Shown here one piece after another: positions 55,558-64,000 of a DNA stretch of 64,000 bases; the stretch's first letter is position 1, and each line of letters starts with the position of its first letter. Origin of the DNA: Rhodanobacter sp. B05 (GTDB taxonomy: Bacteria; Pseudomonadota; Gammaproteobacteria; Xanthomonadales; Rhodanobacteraceae); assembly GCF_002001085.1 (NCBI RefSeq), contig NZ_MUNU01000004.1, forward strand, positions 1-64,000, in the 5' to 3' direction. The position numbers and the translations under genes are program-made. Under the pieces are notes generated by a model. It saw only the letters and a list, made by a program, of their open reading frames with translations, was not told the origin of the DNA and did no database searches.

Positions 55558-56559
55558 GTGACCATGCGCCTGCCCCGCCTGTTGATCGTTTTCCTGCTGC
55601 TGGGCGTTGCCGCGCTGTCGCCGCTGCGTGCGCAGACCGCCGGTTCGCCGTATTCGGTCACCGTGCCGGTCACCGATACCACCGATGCGCAGCGCGACCA
55701 GGCCTTTGCCACGGCCCTGGGGCAGGTGATGACGCGGGTCGCCGGCGGCCAGGATCTGCGCAGCAACCCCGGCTACGCCGAGGCGTTGGGCAGCGCCAGT
55801 TCACTGGTGCAGAAGTTCCAGTACCAGCGCGCCGCCACCGGCCTGGTGCTGGAGGTGGATTTCGCACCGTCCTCGGTGCGCCGGCTGGTGGCCAAGCTCG
55901 GCGTGGCCAGCGCGGGGATCAAGCCGCCCGTGTTGTTGCTGGTGCAGCGCGCGGACGGCAGCATGGTCGACCAGGCCGCGCTGGCAAGCCTGGCCTCCAC
56001 GGCGGCTGCGCGCGGCACCAACGTGGTGTATCCGACGCCGTCGGGCCAGTTCGACGCCGCCAAGGTGGCCGCGGCGGATCCGGCGACGTTGGCGGCGATC
56101 AACCAGCAGTACCACACCGGCCTGGTGCTGCTGGGCAAACTGCACGACGGCGCGGCCGACTGGACACTGATCTCCGGTGGACAGGTGCAGCACTGGAACA
56201 ACCAGGCTGCCACCGACGACGCCTTGCTGGCCGCTGCCGGCAACGGACTGGTCGATCGCCTGGGCAAGCAGCTCAACGTGATCGGCGCGGGTGCCAGCGT
56301 GGGCAAGCTGTGGGTGAACGGACTGGACTCGGCCGCCGACTATGCCAACCTGCTGGCCACCTTGAATGCCGATCCCTCGGTGCAGCATGTGACCACGCTG
56401 GGCGCGCAGAACGATGGCGTGCTGCTCGAGGTCAAGGCCTCGGTGCCGATGGAGGCGTTGGCCGCGAACCTCGCCGCCGGCGGCCGCCTGCTGTTGCAGG
56501 GCGAGCCGCATGCCGGCGCCGACGCCAACCTGCGCTGGTTGCACGGAAGTTCGCCATGA
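55558..56559 (+). CDS. DUF2066 domain protein, exported
   Basis: A 333-residue protein with a signal peptide ([19 protein letters not shown]). [32 protein letters not shown] is the DUF2066 signature. The function is unknown. GTG at 55558 has AGGA 7 nt upstream; an ATG at 55564 is the alternative. Its stop overlaps the next start as ATGA, and this three-gene set with hda is typical beside purM in gammaproteobacteria. Confidence 0.87.
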   Translation: MTMRLPRLLIVFLLLGVAALSPLRAQTAGSPYSVTVPVTDTTDAQRDQAFATALGQVMTRVAGGQDLRSNPGYAEALGSASSLVQKFQYQRAATGLVLEVDFAPSSVRRLVAKLGVASAGIKPPVLLLVQRADGSMVDQAALASLASTAAARGTNVVYPTPSGQFDAAKVAAADPATLAAINQQYHTGLVLLGKLHDGAADWTLISGGQVQHWNNQAATDDALLAAAGNGLVDRLGKQLNVIGAGASVGKLWVNGLDSAADYANLLATLNADPSVQHVTTLGAQNDGVLLEVKASVPMEALAANLAAGGRLLLQGEPHAGADANLRWLHGSSP

Positions 56560-57725
56560 ACCCGACCCGCGACGCGTCGCGTCGCTGGCAACTGCTGGCG
56601 ATCGCGGCGGTCATCGTCTACCTGATCTGGCTGCTGGCGCCGGTCCTGATGCCGTTCGCGGTCGCCGCCATGCTGGCCTATCTCGGCGATCCGCTGGCCG
56701 ACCGGCTGGAGCGGCTGGGACTGAGCCGGACGTGGGCGGCCACGATCGTCTTCGTGGTGCTGCTGGTCGTCGTGGTCGGCGTGCTGCTGCTGCTGATACC
56801 GCTGATCGCGCGCCAGGTCGAGAACCTGGTCAACAACCTGCCGCGTTACGGCGACTGGGCGCAGAACGTGGCCTGGCCCTGGCTGCAGGCGCGGTTGCAT
56901 CTGGACCCGCACACCTTCGACAGCGATCGCCTGTTGCAGCTGATCAAGACCCACATCGGCTCGATCGGCGACGTCGCCACCACGGTGCTGGGCAAGGTGT
57001 CGCGCTCCGGCGTGGGCATTGCCGTGTGGCTGACCAACCTGGTGCTGATCCCGGTGGTGGCGTTCTACCTGCTGCGCGACTGGGACCGGCTGGTAGCCAC
57101 CATCGACGGCATGCTGCCGCGCTCGCTGCAGCCGACCATCGCGCACCTGGCGCGCGAGTCGGACAAGATCCTCGGCGCCTTCGTGCGTGGCCAGTTGCTG
57201 GTGATGCTGGCGCTGGGCGTGTTCTACGCCGCCGGCCTGGGGCTGACCGGACTCTCGGTCGGGCTGCTGATCGGCATGGTCGCCGGCCTGCTCAGTTTCG
57301 TGCCGTACCTGGGTTTCATCATCGGCTTCGTGGCGGCGATGATCGCCGTGCTGGTGCAGTTCGGTGACTGGACCCATGTGCTGCTGGTCTGCGGCGTGTT
57401 CGCGGTGGGCCAGCTGCTGGAAGGATATGTGCTGGTGCCCAAGCTGGTCGGCGACAAGATCGGTCTGCATCCGGTGGCGGTGATTTTCGCGGTGCTGGCC
57501 GGCGGTTATCTGTTCGGCTTCCTCGGCGTGCTGCTGGCGCTGCCGGCGGCCTCGGTGATCGTGGTGCTGTTGCGTTATCTGATCGAGCGCTATCGCATGA
57601 GCGAGCTGTACAACGAAAGCGGACCGGACGACCCGGTGATTGCCGAAGTCGAGGTCGACGTGCACAGGGACGGCGAGGTCGAGACTTCGGTCGAGCCCGC
57701 ACCGGACGACCGCGCCGCCCCATGA
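56556..57725 (+). CDS. AI-2E family transporter (PerM-like)
   Basis: A 389-residue membrane protein with about seven or eight helices. LLAPVLMPFAVAAMLAYLGDPLADRL, NLVLIPVVAFYLLRDWDR and LEGYVLVPKLVGDKIGLHPVAVIFAVLAGG are family landmarks. Members include TqsA, an autoinducer-2 exporter, and PerM, of less certain role; the substrate here is unknown. It overlaps its neighbours on both sides by 4 bp. Confidence 0.92.
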   Translation: MNPTRDASRRWQLLAIAAVIVYLIWLLAPVLMPFAVAAMLAYLGDPLADRLERLGLSRTWAATIVFVVLLVVVVGVLLLLIPLIARQVENLVNNLPRYGDWAQNVAWPWLQARLHLDPHTFDSDRLLQLIKTHIGSIGDVATTVLGKVSRSGVGIAVWLTNLVLIPVVAFYLLRDWDRLVATIDGMLPRSLQPTIAHLARESDKILGAFVRGQLLVMLALGVFYAAGLGLTGLSVGLLIGMVAGLLSFVPYLGFIIGFVAAMIAVLVQFGDWTHVLLVCGVFAVGQLLEGYVLVPKLVGDKIGLHPVAVIFAVLAGGYLFGFLGVLLALPAASVIVVLLRYLIERYRMSELYNESGPDDPVIAEVEVDVHRDGEVETSVEPAPDDRAAP

Positions 57726-58429
57726 TCCCGCAACTGCCGCTCGCACTGCGCTGGCCGCGTCGCCAGCGTTTCGAACATTTCCATGCCGGCGCCAACGCCG
57801 CCGCACTCGCCGCCGTGCAGGCGCTTGCCAGCGAACGCGGCGCGCCATGGGTGTACCTGCACGGTGCCGGCGGCAGCGGCCGCAGCCATCTGCTGCTGGC
57901 GGCCTGCCAGGCGGCCAGCGCGGTCGGTCGGCGCGCGCAATACCTGCCGCTGGCCACGATGAGCGATCACGTGGCCGCGTTGCGTGGCGTCGCCGGCAGC
58001 GAACTGCTGGCGCTGGACGATCTCGGCGCCATCGCCGGTAACCGCGAGGCCGAACACGCGCTGTTCGACCTCTACAACCGCACCAGGGCGGACGGCAACG
58101 CGCTGCTGTTCGCGGCCGATGTCACGCCCGCGCAACTGGGCATCGAATTGCCCGACCTGCGCTCGCGGCTCGGCGCCTGCACGCAGTTCGCACTGAAACC
58201 GCTGGATGACGACGAGCGCCGTGCGGTGCTGAAGGCGCAGGCGGCATCGCGTGGCATCGAGCTGGACGACAGCGTGCTGGACTGGCTGTTCGCGCGCCAT
58301 GCGCGCGATCTCGGCGCCTTGCTGGATCTGCTGGAGCGGCTGGATCAGGCGTCGCTGGCGGCGCAGCGACGGATCACGATCCCCTTCCTGCGTGGTGTGC
58401 TGCGGGAGGATGGGCAGGAGAGTCCGTGA
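57722..58429 (+). CDS. hda: DnaA regulatory inactivator Hda
   Basis: A 235-residue AAA+ protein. The N-terminal QLPLALR (4-10) is the clamp-binding motif; the nucleotide loop HGAGGSGRSHLLLA follows and LLALDDLGAIAGN is Walker B. Hda with the DNA-loaded clamp stimulates ATP hydrolysis by DnaA and prevents over-initiation. The Walker loop has Arg in place of the usual Lys. It overlaps the upstream gene (ATGA). Confidence 0.94.
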   Translation: MIPQLPLALRWPRRQRFEHFHAGANAAALAAVQALASERGAPWVYLHGAGGSGRSHLLLAACQAASAVGRRAQYLPLATMSDHVAALRGVAGSELLALDDLGAIAGNREAEHALFDLYNRTRADGNALLFAADVTPAQLGIELPDLRSRLGACTQFALKPLDDDERRAVLKAQAASRGIELDDSVLDWLFARHARDLGALLDLLERLDQASLAAQRRITIPFLRGVLREDGQESP

Positions 58430-58467
58430 GCGGATGAATGCCGCGCCCGTGGCGGGAACCCGTGATG

Positions 58468-59175
58468 TCAGGCGTCGGTCGCCTCGGCCTCCAGTCGCGC
58501 CATCACTGCTTCGGTGACGCGGGCGCAGCGCTGGCCCATGAACGGGAATGCCTCGCCCATGGTGCCGGCCAGTCGGTCATGCAGCGATGAACGCAACAGG
58601 CGGCGCGCGCGGTGCAGGCGGGTCTTCACCGTTTCCGGCTTGATGCCGAGCTGGCTGGCGGTCTCTTCCACGCTGCATTCTTCGACCTCGCGCAGCATGT
58701 AGACGACGCGGAAGCCCGGCGGCAATTCGTCGATGGCGTGTTCGAGCAGGTGGCGGATCTGCGTGCGCGCGGCGAAGGCGGCGGGATCCTCGCTGCCGAA
58801 TTTCGAAGGGAAGCGGATGATCTGGTGCGTGTCGTCAGGTGCCACGTCGACCTGCTCCAGCCCGACCATGGTGTGGCGCTTGCGCAAGCGGCCGCGGGCC
58901 TCGTTCAGCACGATGGTGGTCAGCCAGGTCGACAGGCTCGAATCGCCGCGGAATGAATCCAGCTTGTCATAGGCACGCATATACGACTCCTGCAACACGT
59001 CTTCCGCCTCGGAGTCCTCGCCGATCACGGCGCGCGCGACCCGGAACAGGCGCTGGTTGCAGCGTTGCATGATGTGGCGGAACGCCTCGCGCTCGCCGCT
59101 GCGAACGAGCGCCACCAGCGCGTGGTCGTCCAGCGCGGTGTAGTCGACGGATGCAACATGGGCATGGCCTTGCAT
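58468..59175 (-). CDS. ECF-type RNA polymerase sigma factor
   Basis: A 235-residue sigma-70 family factor with regions 2 and 4 only. Region 2 is EREAFRHIMQRCNQRLFRVARAVIGEDSEAEDVLQESYMRAYDKLDSFRGDSSLSTWL in outline; region 4 has LPPGFRVVYMLREVEECSVEETA and KPETVKTRLHRARRLLRSSL. The ATG at 59175 has a perfect AAGGAG. No anti-sigma gene is next to it. A GGAACC-N17-TCAGA sequence upstream of the DUF4142-cupredoxin genes may be its target. Confidence 0.93.
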   Translation of the reverse strand: MQGHAHVASVDYTALDDHALVALVRSGEREAFRHIMQRCNQRLFRVARAVIGEDSEAEDVLQESYMRAYDKLDSFRGDSSLSTWLTTIVLNEARGRLRKRHTMVGLEQVDVAPDDTHQIIRFPSKFGSEDPAAFAARTQIRHLLEHAIDELPPGFRVVYMLREVEECSVEETASQLGIKPETVKTRLHRARRLLRSSLHDRLAGTMGEAFPFMGQRCARVTEAVMARLEAEATDA

Positions 59176-59230
59176 GATTTTCTCCTTTTACACCCGATAC
59201 GATGCATCTGCATGCCCGGAGGTTCCCGGC

Positions 59231-59887
59231 TCAACCCGCGAGAGTGGCCAGGATTTCCGCCCGGCGTGGTTCCTGCGCGAATTCGCCCAGCAGGCGCCGG
59301 GTCTGCATGGACACGCCATGCAGGCGCACCCCGCGTGACGACAGGCACTCGTGGCTGGCCTGCACGATCACCGCCACGCCGCGCGGTTGCAACACCTGGG
59401 CCAGAGTGTCGGCGATCTCCGTGGTCAGCCGCTCCTGGATCTGCAGGCGTCGACCGAATGCCTCGACCAGCCGCGCCAGCTTGGAAATGCCGACCACGCG
59501 CCGGCGCGGCAGGTAGGCGATGTGCACCAGGCCGCGGATCGGCGCCATGTGGTGCTCGCATGTCGATTGCAGCGGGATGTCACGCAGGATCACGGCGTCG
59601 TCATAGCCGCCGACTTCGCCGAACGTGCGCTTGAGCAGGCTGGCCGGATCCTGCCGATACCCGCCAAACCACTCCTCGTAGGCACGCACCACGCGCGCCG
59701 GCGTGGCCAGCAGGCCCTCGCGTGCGGGGTCGTCGCCGGCCCAGCGGATCAGCGTGCGCACGGCGGCTTCCGCTTCGGCGCGGGAGGGCTGGGGATTCTC
59801 ACGGGTGACCACGGGCGCGGTCGGCGTGAGGTCGAGGGTCTGGTCGGATTCGAGCATGGGCGTGGCTTCGTGGGTGGTGACAGCCAT
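59231..59887 (-). CDS. folE: GTP cyclohydrolase I
   Basis: A 218-residue FolE that forms dihydroneopterin triphosphate for folate (and other pterins). STCEHHMAPIRG gives the zinc Cys and catalytic His; ISKLARLVEAFGRRLQIQERLT and ASHECLSSRG (second zinc Cys) are intact. The N-terminal 35 residues are variable. It is 55 bp upstream of the sigma gene on one strand and divergent from the DUF4142 gene. Confidence 0.95.
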   Translation of the reverse strand: MAVTTHEATPMLESDQTLDLTPTAPVVTRENPQPSRAEAEAAVRTLIRWAGDDPAREGLLATPARVVRAYEEWFGGYRQDPASLLKRTFGEVGGYDDAVILRDIPLQSTCEHHMAPIRGLVHIAYLPRRRVVGISKLARLVEAFGRRLQIQERLTTEIADTLAQVLQPRGVAVIVQASHECLSSRGVRLHGVSMQTRRLLGEFAQEPRRAEILATLAG

Positions 59888-59927
59888 GCGATGCAGACAC
59901 CGTCGCCGCGGTTCCCGTGACCGGGCG

Positions 59928-59956
59928 GGAACCTGCGTGCCGGTACTGCATCAGAT
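59928..59956 (+). promoter_or_regulatory. Candidate ECF-type promoter of the DUF4142-cupredoxin pair
   Basis: GGAACC, 17 bp, then TCAGAT, 51 bp before the DUF4142 start; this resembles sigma-E-like promoters (GAACTT-N16/17-TCTGA). The GGAACC is also one arm of a perfect inverted repeat GGTTCCCG (59910-59917)/CGGGAACC (59926-59933), so a second role as an operator is possible. Confidence 0.4.
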
Positions 59957-60006
59957 GGGTACCGGCGCCTGTCGTGCGCCTTCCTCCACGCAAGGAAACC
60001 TCCATC

Positions 60007-60543
60007 ATGAACAAGCCGCTGTTTGCCCTCGCCCTCGGTCTTGCCTTCGTCGCAGCCTCGGTGACCGGCGCCAACGCCGCCACGCCGGCGCCCGCCATCA
60101 ACGACGCGCAGATCGCGCATATTGCCTACACCGCCGGCGCCATCGACGTCACCGCCGCAAAGCAGGCGCTGCAGAAATCGCACAACCCGCAGGTGCGCGC
60201 GTTCGCCGAGGAAATGGCACGCGATCATGCCGCGGTGAACGACCAGGCGCTGGCGCTGGTGAAGAAGCTGGGCGTGACGCCGCAGGACAACCCGACCAGC
60301 CAGTCGCTGGCGAGCGCCGCCGCCGCCGAGCAGACGAAACTCGCCGCGCTCAGTGGCGCGGCGTACGACAAGGCCTATGCGGCGAACGAAGTCGCCTTTC
60401 ACAAGACCGTCAATGGTGCGTTGAGCGGCACGCTGATTCCGGCGGCGCAGAACCCGGAGCTGAAGTCGCTGCTGGAAACCGGCCTGAAGCTGTTCCAGTC
60501 GCACCAGATGCATGCCGAGCATCTTGCGCAAGGCCTGAAGTAA
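60007..60543 (+). CDS. DUF4142 family periplasmic protein
   Basis: A 178-residue exported protein (signal peptide ends ANAAT). The helical DUF4142 body has AIDVTAAKQALQKSHNPQVRAFAEEMARDHAAVNDQAL in outline and a C-terminal FQSHQMHAEHLAQGL. His residues at both ends recall ferritin-like four-helix proteins; the role is uncertain. It is 10 bp before the cupredoxin gene, so they are one operon. Confidence 0.9.
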   Translation: MNKPLFALALGLAFVAASVTGANAATPAPAINDAQIAHIAYTAGAIDVTAAKQALQKSHNPQVRAFAEEMARDHAAVNDQALALVKKLGVTPQDNPTSQSLASAAAAEQTKLAALSGAAYDKAYAANEVAFHKTVNGALSGTLIPAAQNPELKSLLETGLKLFQSHQMHAEHLAQGLK

Positions 60544-60553
60544 GGAGCACGCC

Positions 60554-60886
60554 ATGTTGCGCATCATGATCATGCTCGCCGGCCTCCTGCTGCTGTTCGC
60601 CGGGGCGATGCCCGCCACGGCGACCGGCACCGCGCAGGCGCCGCGCGTGCATGTGATCGTGGTCGACAAGATGGCATTCGGTCCGATGCCTGCCGGTGTT
60701 CGCGCCGGCGACATCATCGAATGGGTCAACCACGACATCTTCGAACACAGCGCCACCGCCCGCGACGGCAGCTTCGACGTCGACCTCAAGCCCGGCGCCA
60801 GCGTGCGCACCACGGCAAAGCCCGGCACCGTCGCGTTCTTCTGCAAGTTCCACCCCACGATGCAGGCGACCCTGGTGGTGAAGTAG
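60554..60886 (+). CDS. Small cupredoxin (plastocyanin/amicyanin-like)
   Basis: A 110-residue periplasmic copper protein. The signal peptide covers about 1-24. The type 1 copper ligands are His65 (FEHSAT), Cys97, His100 and Met103 (FFCKFHPTM), a complete set. It may carry electrons or store copper; the link with DUF4142 and an ECF sigma factor suggests an envelope stress role. A 16-bp stem follows at 60913-60947. Confidence 0.92.
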   Translation: MLRIMIMLAGLLLLFAGAMPATATGTAQAPRVHVIVVDKMAFGPMPAGVRAGDIIEWVNHDIFEHSATARDGSFDVDLKPGASVRTTAKPGTVAFFCKFHPTMQATLVVK

Positions 60887-60912
60887 CAGATTCGCCGTAC
60901 GCACATGCGGTA

Positions 60913-60947
60913 GCGATCCAGCCTGCACTTGGTGCAGGTTGGATCGC
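60913..60947 (+). terminator. Strong hairpin downstream of the cupredoxin gene
   Basis: GCGATCCAGCCTGCAC and GTGCAGGTTGGATCGC pair over 16 bp with one G-U position and a TTG loop, 26 bp after the stop. There is no T tract; it could be a terminator or an RNA stabiliser. Confidence 0.5.
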
Positions 60948-61042
60948 GATTGGTGGGTGGAGTGGGCCGGTTGGAGAGGCGTGTTCGTGGGGCAGCGAAG
61001 GTGATTACGGGCACCCTCGTTGGTCTCAGCTGGTCAGGTCGC

Positions 61043-61846
61043 TCAAGCTTTGAGCAACCCCGGCGTCGCCTGCTGTCCGATCGCGTCCACCATCGCCTTG
61101 GCCACGTTGAGGTTGCCGGCGACGATGTTGCCGCTGGCGGGGATGCCGTCGCGGCCGGCGAAGTCGCAGTAGCGGCCGCCGGCTTCGTGCACCAGCAACA
61201 CGCCGGCGGCCATGTCCCACGGTTTCAGGCCGATCTCGAAGTAGCCGTCGTAGCGGCCGGCGGCGACGTAGGCCAGATCCAGCGCGGCGGAGCCGGAGCG
61301 GCGGATGTCTTCGGCCTGGCCGAGGATGGCTCGAGTCATGTCGAGCTGGGCGGTGAGGTGTTCGCGCTGGCGGAACGGGAAACCGGTGGCGATCATCGCG
61401 CCGCCGAGGTTCTCGCGCTTGCCCACGCGCATGCGGCGGTCGTTGATATAGGCGCCGTCGCCCTTGCTGGCGGTGTATAGCTCGTCGCGCAGCGGGTCGA
61501 ACACCACCGCGTGGATCGGCACGCCCTTGTCCAGCAGCGCGATCGACACGCTGAAGTGCGGGATGCCGCGCAGGTAGTTGTGGGTACCGTCGAGCGGGTC
61601 GATCACCCAGGTCAGCGGGCCCTTGCCGGTCTGGCCGCTTTCCTCGGCGAGGATCGCGTGGTCGGGGTAGGCGCGGCGCAGTTCCTTGATGATTTCCGCC
61701 TCGGCCAGCTTGTCGACCTCGGAGACGAAGTCCATCTGCTGCTTCTCGACGACGTGCAGGCCGTCGATTCGGTTCATGTAGCGCAGGATCACATTGCCTG
61801 CGGAACGCGCGGCGCGCGCCGCGATCGTGACGTGTGGTCTGGCCAT
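61043..61846 (-). CDS. suhB: Inositol-1-monophosphatase family protein SuhB
   Basis: A 267-residue Mg-dependent phosphatase. EES, VIDPLDGTHNYLRG (metal-binding Asp residues) and PWDMAAGVLLVHEAGG are intact. SuhB dephosphorylates inositol phosphates and in E. coli also joins the rRNA antitermination complex. Divergent from trmJ with 113 bp between, the same as in enterics. Confidence 0.95.
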   Translation of the reverse strand: MARPHVTIAARAARSAGNVILRYMNRIDGLHVVEKQQMDFVSEVDKLAEAEIIKELRRAYPDHAILAEESGQTGKGPLTWVIDPLDGTHNYLRGIPHFSVSIALLDKGVPIHAVVFDPLRDELYTASKGDGAYINDRRMRVGKRENLGGAMIATGFPFRQREHLTAQLDMTRAILGQAEDIRRSGSAALDLAYVAAGRYDGYFEIGLKPWDMAAGVLLVHEAGGRYCDFAGRDGIPASGNIVAGNLNVAKAMVDAIGQQATPGLLKA

Positions 61847-61959
61847 GGTTTCGACTTTGGAAGAGAGCGGGGTTGCGGCCGGCGATTCTAGCAGAGGCGG
61901 ACCCGGACCGCCCCGCGTCCGTTATTCTTGTGCGCTCCGCCCGCCATGCCACAGCACGA

Positions 61960-62721
61960 ATGACCGACTTTCAGGACCTCGCCGCGCGCTTCCGTTTCGT
62001 GCTGGCGCGCACCTCCCATCCGGGCAATATCGGCAGTGCCGCGCGGGCGATCCGCACGATGGGTTTCAATCGGCTGGAGCTGGTGCTGCCCGCGCGGTTT
62101 CCCGACCGCGAGGCGAATGCGCTGGCCGCCGGCGCCGACGAGGTGCTGGTCAATGCCGGCGTGCATGCCGAACTGGTCGACGGCCTGGCGGGTTGCAACT
62201 TCGTGCTGGGCCTGTCGGCGCGTCGGCGCGGCGTGACCCTGCCGGAGTTGAGTCCGCGCGAGGCGGCGCGGCAGGCACTGGCCGCGGCGGCCCGCGGCGA
62301 GCAGGTGGCGCTGCTGTTCGGCAACGAGCGCAGCGGTCTGGAAAACGAGGAGCTGGCGCGCTGCCACGCGATGGTGCGGATTCCCAGCGTGGACGATTTC
62401 AGTTCGCTCAACCTGTCGCAGGCGGTGCAGGTGATGGCCTACGAGTTGCGCATGGCCATGCTCGGCGACGAGCTGCCGGCAGCGCCGCCCGAACACGACG
62501 AGCCGCCTGCCGACGCAACGCAGATGGAGCAGTTCTACCGACACCTGGCGCAGGCGCTGGACGACATCGAGTTCCACAAGGGGCGCGAGCCGACCACGAT
62601 CATGCTGCGCCTGCGCAAGCTGTTCCAGCGCGCCCAGCCGGACGAACGCGAGCTGCGCGTGCTGCACGGCATCCTGGCCGATGCGCAGCGCATGGCGGGG
62701 TTGGCGAAGAGCGAGAAGTGA
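61960..62721 (+). CDS. trmJ: tRNA (cytidine/uridine-2-O-)-methyltransferase TrmJ
   Basis: A 253-residue SPOUT methyltransferase acting at tRNA position 32. FVLARTSHPGNIGSAARAIRTMGF is the N-terminal signature; LLFGNERSGLENEEL and IPSVDDFSSLNLSQAVQVMAYEL form the trefoil knot. The C-terminal extension (TTIMLRLRKLFQRAQPDERELRVLHGIL) is that of TrmJ. ATG at 61960 is used. It converges with the CorC-like gene. Confidence 0.95.
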   Translation: MTDFQDLAARFRFVLARTSHPGNIGSAARAIRTMGFNRLELVLPARFPDREANALAAGADEVLVNAGVHAELVDGLAGCNFVLGLSARRRGVTLPELSPREAARQALAAAARGEQVALLFGNERSGLENEELARCHAMVRIPSVDDFSSLNLSQAVQVMAYELRMAMLGDELPAAPPEHDEPPADATQMEQFYRHLAQALDDIEFHKGREPTTIMLRLRKLFQRAQPDERELRVLHGILADAQRMAGLAKSEK

Positions 62722-62811
62722 GTGGAGAGGAATGAGGAGTGAGGAGTGAGAGAAGGCCGATGCCGGGCCGGTTGTTGCTTTCTCTCACTCCTCTCCACTC
62801 ACTCCTGTTCC
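62722..62811. repeat. GAGTGAG inverted repeat between convergent trmJ and the CorC-like gene
   Basis: GGAGTGAGGAGTGAGAGAA (about 62737-62755) faces TTCTCTCACTCCTCTCCACTC (about 62778-62800). It fills nearly the whole gap between the two stops and could act as a bidirectional 3-prime hairpin. The unit is a heptamer-like GAGGAGT, similar in style to the GATTCGG repeats. Confidence 0.6.
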
Positions 62812-64000
62812 TCAGCCCGTTTCCTCGTCGCCGGTGGTGTCGTTCGCCGATGGCGCGGGAGTGACCAGCAGCTTGTCGATGCGTGCGCCGTCGAGGTCCA
62901 CCACCTCGAAACGGATGCCGCGCCAGGCGAACACCTCGCCGGTCTGCGGCACGTGGCCAAGCGCGGTCATCACCATGCCGGCGGCGGTGCGGTATTCGTG
63001 TTCGTCCTCGCCGGGCAGTTCGCCGACCTGCAGCAGTTCGCGCAGGTCGTCGGTGGGCAGGCTGCCGTCGATCAGCCAGCTGCCATCGGCGCGCTGCAGG
63101 ATCGGACCCTCCTCGTTGCCGCCGTGGCCGATCTGGCTGGCGCCGACCACCGCCGCCAGCAGGTCGTTGACGGTGACCACGCCCTCGATGTCGCCGTATT
63201 CGTCGACCACCAGGGCCAGCGGCGTCTCGGCATCGCGAAACTCCTCCAGCAGATCCAGCGCGCGCGCCGCGGCCGGCACGAACAGCGGCTTGGAGAGGTG
63301 GCCGAACAGCTCGGGACTGCCGGCAGCAAAGCTGTGCAGCATCAGCTTGACTTCGACCACGCCGACCACATCGCTCTCGTCGCCGCGATAGACCGGATAG
63401 CGCGAATACGGCGTCTGCCGCATCACCTCGATGTTTTCCTCGCGCGGTGCGGCCATGTCCAGCCACGCGATGCGCATGCGCGGGGTCATCACGCTGTCGA
63501 CGGTGCGGTCGCCCAGGCGCAGCACGCGGTTGACCATGTTGTGCTCGTCCTGGTCGAGCACGCCCTGTTCGGCGCTTTCGGCCACCAGCAGGCGGATCTC
63601 GTCCTCGGTGACCACGCCACGACCTTGCGGGTTGATCCGCAACAGCCGCAGCAGCAGGTTGCTGGACATGTTCAGCAGCCACACGAACGGCGCGGCGAGC
63701 CGCGACAGCAGCAGCATCGGGATCGCCACATAGGAGGACAACTTCTCCGGCGCCGACAGTGCCAGCCGCTTGGGCACCAGCTCGCCGATCACCACCTGCA
63801 GGAACGAGATCAGGATGAAGCCGAGCACGATGCCGATGATTCGCGCGTAGGGCAGCAGCCAGGCCAGCTGTTCGCCTTGCAGGGCCTCGGCGATGTGGCC
63901 GCCCAGCGCGTCTCCGGCCACGGCGCCGGTGATCAGCATCACCATGGTGATGCCGACCTGCACGGTGGACAGGAAATACTCGGGCGCTTCGGCATGGCGC
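62812..64000 (-). CDS. HlyC/CorC family transporter with CBS domains (5-prime end outside the window)
   Basis: The frame is open to the window edge, so the gene is partial; in-frame codons before the internal GTG at 63963 read PEYFLSTVQVGITMV, the family DUF21 start region. DUF21 membrane helices are followed by GVVTEDEIRLLVAESAEQGVLD, two CBS domains (for example VVGVVEVKLMLHS; LALVVDEYGDIEGVVTVNDLL) and a CorC_HlyC domain at the C-terminus. Members are linked to Mg/Co efflux. About 396 residues are visible. Confidence 0.93.
   Translation of the reverse strand, partial: RHAEAPEYFLSTVQVGITMVMLITGAVAGDALGGHIAEALQGEQLAWLLPYARIIGIVLGFILISFLQVVIGELVPKRLALSAPEKLSSYVAIPMLLLSRLAAPFVWLLNMSSNLLLRLLRINPQGRGVVTEDEIRLLVAESAEQGVLDQDEHNMVNRVLRLGDRTVDSVMTPRMRIAWLDMAAPREENIEVMRQTPYSRYPVYRGDESDVVGVVEVKLMLHSFAAGSPELFGHLSKPLFVPAAARALDLLEEFRDAETPLALVVDEYGDIEGVVTVNDLLAAVVGASQIGHGGNEEGPILQRADGSWLIDGSLPTDDLRELLQVGELPGEDEHEYRTAAGMVMTALGHVPQTGEVFAWRGIRFEVVDLDGARIDKLLVTPAPSANDTTGDEETG

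Overview
The window is chromosomal backbone from a high-GC gammaproteobacterium. The gene content and order point to the Xanthomonadales (Lysobacterales), most likely a Rhodanobacteraceae member such as Rhodanobacter or Dyella. Supporting signs are a Xanthomonas-type hprK-rapZ-EIIA-HPr-EI block joined to an E. coli-like kdsD-kdsC-lptCAB-rpoN-hpf block, the ubiH pair, and many short palindromic repeats between genes. I saw no phage, plasmid, CRISPR array, rRNA or tRNA. This is inference from protein families, not a database match.

Layout. 1-2.2 kb: leftward cluster of a histone-deacetylase-like hydrolase, a cobalamin adenosyltransferase and a BtuM-like membrane protein. 2.3-5.6 kb: two coupled ubiquinone hydroxylases and a secreted dienelactone hydrolase. 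5.6-12.7 kb leftward: hemE, a WGR protein, tamB and tamA. 12.9-16.2 kb leftward: a GH17-GT2 beta-glucan synthase and dps. 16.3-28.9 kb mostly rightward: hrpA, relA, a TPR membrane protein, an SDR protein, mrcB and its lipoprotein partner. 29.1-36 kb: MAPEG and peroxiredoxin genes, yoaA, two small genes, lepB, creD, tsaB. 36.2-39.9 kb: a secreted protein, DoxX, yeiH and a divergent LysR regulator. 40-50.7 kb leftward: ptsI, ptsH, EIIA, rapZ, hprK, hpf, rpoN, lptB, lptA, lptC, kdsC, kdsD. 50.9-52.8 kb rightward: a BolA-like gene, murA and a small membrane protein. 52.8-58.4 kb: a DUF3108 gene, purN and purM leftward; a DUF2066 gene, an AI-2E family gene and hda rightward. 58.5-64 kb: an ECF sigma factor, folE, DUF4142, cupredoxin, suhB, trmJ and a truncated CorC-like gene.

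How the genes work together. Much of the window serves the envelope: Kdo synthesis (kdsD, kdsC), LPS transport (lptCAB), outer-membrane assembly (tamAB), peptidoglycan (murA, mrcB plus a lipoprotein), periplasmic or extracellular beta-glucan (GH17-GT2) and signal peptidase. A second theme is regulation: sigma-54, hibernation factor, and a PTS with HprK and RapZ but no membrane permease, which suggests a purely regulatory phosphorelay. Stress and stringent functions (relA, dps, ECF sigma, yoaA, peroxiredoxin) are scattered.

The most unusual material is non-coding. Two palindromic repeats sit in frame inside hrpA. A 291-bp inverted-repeat element lies between the EIIA and HPr genes. A REP-like palindrome carries a heptamer tandem and supplies the yoaA stop codon. 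Three hairpins share a flank and a loop but have different, self-complementary stems, and all are oriented downstream of leftward genes.
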